NCBI GenBank assembly: GCA_024274855.1
Contig: JAJSAJ010001047.1
Location: 1 to 9,545 of the forward strand
Origin: Planctomycetota bacterium
GTDB lineage: Bacteria > Planctomycetota > Planctomycetia > Pirellulales > Pirellulaceae
Direction of reading: 5' to 3'
Length of the DNA stretch: 9,545 bases
Shown here: positions 5,916-9,545 of the stretch, in pieces
How the letters are laid out: each line of letters begins with the position of its first letter
Position numbering within the stretch: position 1 is the stretch's first letter
Notes under the pieces: generated by a model
Told to the model about the DNA's origin: nothing
What the model saw: only the letters and a program-made list of their open reading frames with translations
Database searches by the model: none
Position numbers and translations under genes: made by a program

Positions 5916-6675
5916 AGCTTCCCAGCAAGGAACCCAGGAATTGATGTAGTCGCGGAGGACGTCCCAGTAAATGGCTCAAGAACCGGTTTACAACCCCTCG
6001 TAATTCGCCTTGTGTGGCTCGGTCCAGTGCAACCTGGTGCCATCCATCCGGATTCGAATCCGCAAACAGTTCTAGCGTGTTCAACGATCGTACCGTTACA
6101 CTCACGACTTGACGTTGGCCGGGGCGGCAACGCGGGCACAACACGCCGCCTGCCTGCACGCCAAACGGCACCCGTGCGGTACTCTTATCGATTGGCTTTC
6201 CACAGGAAGCACATGCGCCCAAGGCCGGTAAATGCCCCAGCAATCGCAATGCGGCCATTTCAAAACGTAATACGAGCCGAAATACGGCTTGGTCCGTGTC
6301 CAATCGTCTCAATGTCTGTTCGGCTATCGCATACAAGTCTGGATGTGGGTCTCCGAAGTCAGTCAATTCACGCAGCAACTCAGCGACGTAATAACCGGCG
6401 TACAATCGGCTCAGATCGCGACTCGCCGCGCGGAACCGCCGTTCCAGCTTGGCTTCCGTCAATAAGTCGAGCGCATCGGATGATTTGTGGAGGAACACTA
6501 TTCGACAGACGGCAAGCAGGTCAAGAGCAGACTCGAAGGAACTCTTCGGACGTCTTGCTCCTTTCGCTAAGGCACCTATCTTGCCAAAGTCCCGCGTAAA
6601 GAGCGTTACGATGCAGCTTGTTTCGCTGAAGTCGATCACGCGTAATACGATCGCCCATGTTTTTTCGGTTGCCAT
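5914..6675 (-). CDS. recO: DNA repair protein RecO
   Basis: RecO works with RecR, and with RecF in many bacteria, to load RecA onto SSB-coated single-stranded DNA and to anneal strands during recombinational repair. The product has 253 residues, the usual size. The N-terminal OB-fold carries AIVLRVIDFSETSCIVTLFTRDFGKIGALAKGARRPKS in the first 45 residues (written here in pieces: SETSCIVTLFT, FGKIGALAKGARRPKS). A helical domain follows. Cys155, Cys158, Cys180 and Cys183 (CASC and CPRC) form a zinc-finger motif as in many RecO proteins. The ATG at 6675 matches the family start; the frame stays open further upstream but that part is not RecO-like. The ribosome binding site is weak (GGA seven bases upstream). 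The stop overlaps a tandem repeat. ybeY and corC lie upstream, resembling the ybeY-era-recO order of Firmicutes without era. Confidence 0.93.
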   Translation of the reverse strand: MATEKTWAIVLRVIDFSETSCIVTLFTRDFGKIGALAKGARRPKSSFESALDLLAVCRIVFLHKSSDALDLLTEAKLERRFRAASRDLSRLYAGYYVAELLRELTDFGDPHPDLYAIAEQTLRRLDTDQAVFRLVLRFEMAALRLLGHLPALGACASCGKPIDKSTARVPFGVQAGGVLCPRCRPGQRQVVSVTVRSLNTLELFADSNPDGWHQVALDRATQGELRGVVNRFLSHLLGRPPRLHQFLGSLLGS

Positions 6676-6892
6676 ATTCAGTCCACGGATTCCAGGAGCG
6701 GGCATTGCCTGCATGTCAAGAGTTGAGAGTTGAGAAGGCATTCGAGTGAACTGTTTTGGGGCGCCCCCCCATTTGTGCATCCTGCACCCTGTCTGCAAGC
6801 CCGGCGCCACGCCATAATCGTGCGGGAGAGCACACGCGTTTGGAGCCCCTCACCGGGGCTCCTGCGACTGGGTGGCCGACTTGCGAAAAGGG
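6676..6892. other. Gap between corC and recO with several palindromes
   Basis: No gene is supported here. The stretch holds the palindrome GGGGCGCCCC (6758-6767) running into seven C, a small hairpin GTGCA/TGCAC (6775-6787), a strong hairpin at 6842-6862 and a short direct repeat of GAGTTGA (6720-6733). A perfect -35-like TTGACA lies on the minus strand at 6714-6719. The best -10 match (TGGAAT, 6689-6694) is 19 bases away and too near the recO start to be convincing. Confidence 0.5.
6842..6862 (-). terminator. Strong GC hairpin just after corC
   Basis: GGAGCCCC (6842-6849) pairs perfectly with GGGGCTCC (6855-6862) over a 5-base loop. It begins 30 bases past the corC stop in the direction of transcription, a typical place for a terminator. 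The minus-strand sequence after the stem is AAACGCG, with no T-run, so termination would have to be of a non-classical or Rho-assisted kind. A 3'-end protecting structure is an alternative. Confidence 0.4.
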
Positions 6893-8200
6893 CTACGATT
6901 CTGGCTCGAGCGATTCGGGTTGCGGTTGTTCGATCAGCTTAAGGCGGACACGCTCGACTCGCCGATGGCTCGCTTTCAGGACCGTGATCTGAATGCCGTT
7001 GTTTTGAAGGGTCTCGCCGGCCTGGGGGATTCTCTTCAGACGGGTTTCGACAAAGCCGGCAATCGTCGCGTAGTCTTCCGATTCGGGCAGTTGCAGACCG
7101 AACTGTTCATTCAGCTCATCCACATGAACGCGTCCATCCGCTTCCAGTGTGTTTGCGTCGATTCGGACAAGATCGACTTCCTGTTCCGTATCCGATTCAT
7201 CAGCGATTTCGCCCACGATTTCTTCCAGAGCATCTTCGATGGTCACCACACCGGTTGTCGCTCCATACTCGTCGACGACGATCGCCATATGACTTCGTGT
7301 GCGCCGAAACTCTTTCAGCACATCGTCGACGCGTTTTGTTTGCGGCACGAACCATGGTTTGCGCAGCAGCTGGCGAAGCGAGGTCAACGGATGGTCCGAT
7401 CCTTTGGATAGTTCCGCAAGCAGATCTTTGACGTAGAGTATCCCGACAATATGATCGAGGTTTCTTTCGTAAACGGGGATCCGTGTTCGTCCAGCCTGGA
7501 CCAGGAATTCAAGCACTTTGGGCCAGCCCAATTCGATATCGACCGCGTCAACGTCACTGCGTGGCGTCATGATCTCGGCAACATCGACATCGCCCAGTTC
7601 GATGACGCCTTCGATCATCTCCCGGGCGTCGGGTTCCAGCAGGCCGTCACGCAAGCCTGCGGTGACGATAGTCCGAATCTCGTCTTCGAATGCCTCCTCT
7701 TCATCCTCTTCGGTTTCCTGCTGACCGGCCAGGCGGTGCATCACCACGTCGACCAGTTGCACGCCGAGTGTCAGGGGCCAGAGCACCCAGATCACGGTTT
7801 TCCAGAATGGCCAGGTATGATAAAGGAGCGGAGCCGACCATACCCGCACAACAGCCCAGGGTAGCCAGATGATTAACGCCAGCAGAAGGACGGTGCATGC
7901 GACCCCCACAGCCATGAAATGACGTGCGTTACCGATCCCGGCCGCGCCCTCTGGAAAGAACCAGAGTCCTGTCGACATCACCAACAGGACGGTTCCAACG
8001 ATCTGCAACGACTCGGCAGCTACCGCTGCCTGCTCGTGACGATCCAGGATCTCATCAAACAGTTCGCGACGATTCCGCCGGCGGCAATAAAGTTCGAGAT
8101 CGCGCCGAGAGAAGCCGTATAACACTTTCGAGCCACTCGCTGCCACGCCTGTAATCAGAGTGCCGACAAGCCCAAACGCCATCAATACATCCGAATTCAC
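6893..8200 (-). CDS. CorC/HlyC-type membrane protein with CBS domains
   Basis: This belongs to the CNNM/CorC (hemolysin-like) family, members of which are linked to magnesium and cobalt efflux. The 435 residues have the family layout. A DUF21-like membrane part has segments near 4-24, 64-82, 95-118 and 133-153. An unusually acidic linker follows at 162-173 (ETEEDEEEAFED). Two CBS domains then cover about 205-330, starting with the characteristic MTPRSDVDAV (211-220) and including HMAIVVDEYGATTGVVTIED (304-323). A C-terminal CorC_HlyC domain occupies about 345-425. The start is a GTG at 8200, supported by GGGAG five bases upstream; the next ATG lies six codons in and is less well placed. The stop is TAG. 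ybeY lies directly upstream, as in the E. coli ybeZ-ybeY-ybeX order, where ybeX is a CorC-like gene lacking the membrane part. Confidence 0.92.
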   Translation of the reverse strand: MNSDVLMAFGLVGTLITGVAASGSKVLYGFSRRDLELYCRRRNRRELFDEILDRHEQAAVAAESLQIVGTVLLVMSTGLWFFPEGAAGIGNARHFMAVGVACTVLLLALIIWLPWAVVRVWSAPLLYHTWPFWKTVIWVLWPLTLGVQLVDVVMHRLAGQQETEEDEEEAFEDEIRTIVTAGLRDGLLEPDAREMIEGVIELGDVDVAEIMTPRSDVDAVDIELGWPKVLEFLVQAGRTRIPVYERNLDHIVGILYVKDLLAELSKGSDHPLTSLRQLLRKPWFVPQTKRVDDVLKEFRRTRSHMAIVVDEYGATTGVVTIEDALEEIVGEIADESDTEQEVDLVRIDANTLEADGRVHVDELNEQFGLQLPESEDYATIAGFVETRLKRIPQAGETLQNNGIQITVLKASHRRVERVRLKLIEQPQPESLEPES

Positions 8201-8278
8201 GTCGTCTCCCTCGAATCGTTCGATACTACCATGCAGCTTATCGACGATCGCAAGCTCGAAAATACGCCAGCGGTCTCG

Positions 8279-8710
8279 TTAAGTTGTGCCCAGCGACTCA
8301 AGATAGTGTTGTTCCTGAGCCCGCATTGCAGCGCGATCGGCTTCCGTGTGATCGTCAAAACCGACCAGATGCAACGTGCCGTGAATCAGATACAGGAGCA
8401 ATTCTCGCTGTGGTGACCATCCGTAATTCCCTGCTTGCCTTTCTGCTGTCTCAGCGCTGACGATCACCTCGCCTTCTAAACGATGATCGTCGCAGTCCAA
8501 CAGGAAACTAAGGACATCCGTTGCATAATCATGTTGGAGGTACTTCTGGTTGAGCTGGTGGATTGTTGGATCGTCGACAACGGCAATGCTAACTTCTCCC
8601 TCGGCCGGCCCATGATCACTCAGGACCGAGGCGACTGCCTGACGTAGTGGAAGATCAGTGATCCGGATCACGTTCTGGCGGTCCGCGATTTCAATACGAA
8701 TCATGGCCAT
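8279..8710 (-). CDS. ybeY: Endoribonuclease YbeY (rRNA maturation factor)
   Basis: YbeY is a metal-dependent RNase involved in 16S rRNA 3'-end maturation and ribosome quality control. From the ATG at 8710 the product has 143 residues; GGAG lies four bases upstream of this ATG and ten upstream of the alternative at 8704. A longer start at 8749 adds 13 residues that do not look like the family. Conserved motifs are SIAVVDDPTIHQLNQKYL (41-58) and DYATDVLSF (61-69), then EGEVIVSAETA (79-89) and the zinc-site helix HGTLHLVGFDDH (110-121). H110 and H114 are the first two ligands. At the third-ligand position of HGxLHLxGYDH there is Asp120, with a histidine one residue later. The HD-phosphohydrolase gene ends 55 bases upstream, and corC begins 78 bases downstream. 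Confidence 0.94.
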   Translation of the reverse strand: MAMIRIEIADRQNVIRITDLPLRQAVASVLSDHGPAEGEVSIAVVDDPTIHQLNQKYLQHDYATDVLSFLLDCDDHRLEGEVIVSAETAERQAGNYGWSPQRELLLYLIHGTLHLVGFDDHTEADRAAMRAQEQHYLESLGTT

Positions 8711-8765
8711 GCCGCTCCGTCGCGACGCGGAGCCCGAGCCATCCCACATGCTGTCGTCCGATCGT

Positions 8766-9545
8766 TCATGCTGTCTGCTGATTCGGGTATTTCACACGCG
8801 CATGGTAGACTGCGGTTAGTGATTTCACCAAACTTTCCTGGATTGTTGAAAGCTCGCGGAGTGTAATGCCGCAGTCATCGAACTGGCCATCGAGTAGGCG
8901 TTTCATGGCCATTTCTTGGATCAGGCTTTCAATGCGGGCCGGAGTGGGATCAACCAGCGTTCGACTGGCACCCTCGACCGCATCGGCCAGCATCAAGACG
9001 CCCGTTTCACGCGATTGCGGCTTTGGGCCCGGGTATCGATAGCTGGCCTCTTCGACTTCTCCATTCTCAGGGGTTGCTTCCTGCTGCTTTGTGGCTTGCC
9101 TATAGAAATATTCGACCAAGGTTGTACCGTGATGTTGTTCAATGAAGTCGATGATCGACTGTGGCAAACGGTGCTGACGTGCAAGGTCTGTTCCATCTTT
9201 AACATGCGCGATAATGACCAACGTGCTCATCGCGGGCATGAGCGACTCGTGCAAATTCGTCTCGTGATTCTGGTTTTCGATGAAATAGCCGGGTTTGAAG
9301 ACTTTGCCAATGTCGTGGAAATAGGCTCCAACGCGGACCAACAGGCCGTTGGCACCGATTGATTCGGCTGCTGCCTCCGCCAGCGAGGCAACGTTGATCG
9401 AGTGATTGTAAGTTCCGGGGGCTCGTCGAGCCAACTCCTGCAACAACGGATGTGCCGCATCACCTAATTCCAGAAGGCTAATGTCGGTCTGTACATCGAA
9501 CAGCTGTTCAATAAATGGCAACAGACCGGTCATGATCAGACTGGC
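8766..9545 (-). CDS. 7TM-HD family phosphohydrolase, C-terminal part (partial)
   Basis: Only the last 259 codons are in the window; the frame stays open through the edge, and ASLIMTGLLP precedes the first in-window ATG without a stop, so that ATG is internal. The sequence matches the end of the membrane region and the cytoplasmic HD domain of PgpH/YqfF-type proteins. PgpH of Listeria hydrolyses cyclic di-AMP. Visible motifs counted from the edge are APGTYNHSINVASLAEAAAE (42-61), GAYFHDIGK (73-81) with the HD pair at 77-78, IIAHVKDG (111-118), EQHHGT (136-141) and LADAVEGASR further on, which together give the metal ligands of the HD fold. A short Gln/Glu-rich insert (TKQQEATPENGEVEE) separates two of these. 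The gene sits upstream of ybeY, as yqfF does in Firmicutes. Cyclic di-AMP as substrate is inferred from the family and not shown here. Confidence 0.92.
   Translation of the reverse strand, partial: ASLIMTGLLPFIEQLFDVQTDISLLELGDAAHPLLQELARRAPGTYNHSINVASLAEAAAESIGANGLLVRVGAYFHDIGKVFKPGYFIENQNHETNLHESLMPAMSTLVIIAHVKDGTDLARQHRLPQSIIDFIEQHHGTTLVEYFYRQATKQQEATPENGEVEEASYRYPGPKPQSRETGVLMLADAVEGASRTLVDPTPARIESLIQEMAMKRLLDGQFDDCGITLRELSTIQESLVKSLTAVYHARVKYPNQQTA

Noticed and set aside
6689..6719. recO promoter from TTGACA and TGGAAT on the minus strand
   Set aside because: The spacer is 19 bases and the -10 match is weak and only 14 bases before the ATG, leaving almost no leader for a ribosome binding site.
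8201..8278. corC promoter in the gap after ybeY
   Set aside because: The best pair (TTGCGA and TAGTAT) has a 19-base spacer and a poor -10 match. Co-transcription with ybeY is as likely.

Overview
The window is a block of bacterial genes, all read from the minus strand and most likely from a planctomycete. Three things suggest this. The gene order mixes the ybeY-corC and ybeY-recO neighbourhoods with outer-membrane biogenesis lipoproteins. There is a GTG-started CorC-like protein with an acidic linker. The ProA and YbeY sequences are of a planctomycete type as I remember them. The lineage is an inference and no search was run. A BamD-like lipoprotein and an LptE-like lipoprotein imply a diderm cell with an LPS-type outer membrane, and fliM implies a flagellum.

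Read in the direction of transcription (high to low coordinates), the layout is as follows. First comes the C-terminal HD-phosphohydrolase half of a 7TM-HD protein (PgpH/YqfF type), cut by the window edge. It is followed by ybeY (rRNA maturation endonuclease), a CorC/CNNM transporter-like protein with CBS domains, recO (recombination mediator), a tetratricopeptide lipoprotein resembling BamD, an LptE-like lipoprotein, folP (dihydropteroate synthase), proA (glutamate-5-semialdehyde dehydrogenase, broken) and fliM (flagellar motor switch). lptE and folP are separated by only 7 bases. The other gaps run from 55 to about 250 bases, and several hold hairpins or short repeats.

The outstanding observation is proA. 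Its reading frame can be followed without any insertion or deletion from a good ribosome binding site to a normal-looking C-terminus. It is interrupted by two in-frame stop codons, TAA at codon 251 and TGA at codon 344. The sequence after both stops is still strongly ProA-like, including the catalytic-cysteine motif GVCNA. Neighbouring genes use TAA, TGA and TAG as ordinary stops, so a changed genetic code is not the explanation. Recent inactivation, sequence error or unusual readthrough remain open.

Secondary observations are a long-range 12-bp inverted repeat enclosing a strong hairpin downstream of fliM, a twin hairpin between the TPR gene and lptE, an exact 10-bp tandem repeat beginning at the recO stop codon, and a palindrome cluster between corC and recO. 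I see no mobile element, CRISPR array, tRNA or rRNA, and no new defence or biosynthetic system. Apart from proA this is largely a housekeeping region.
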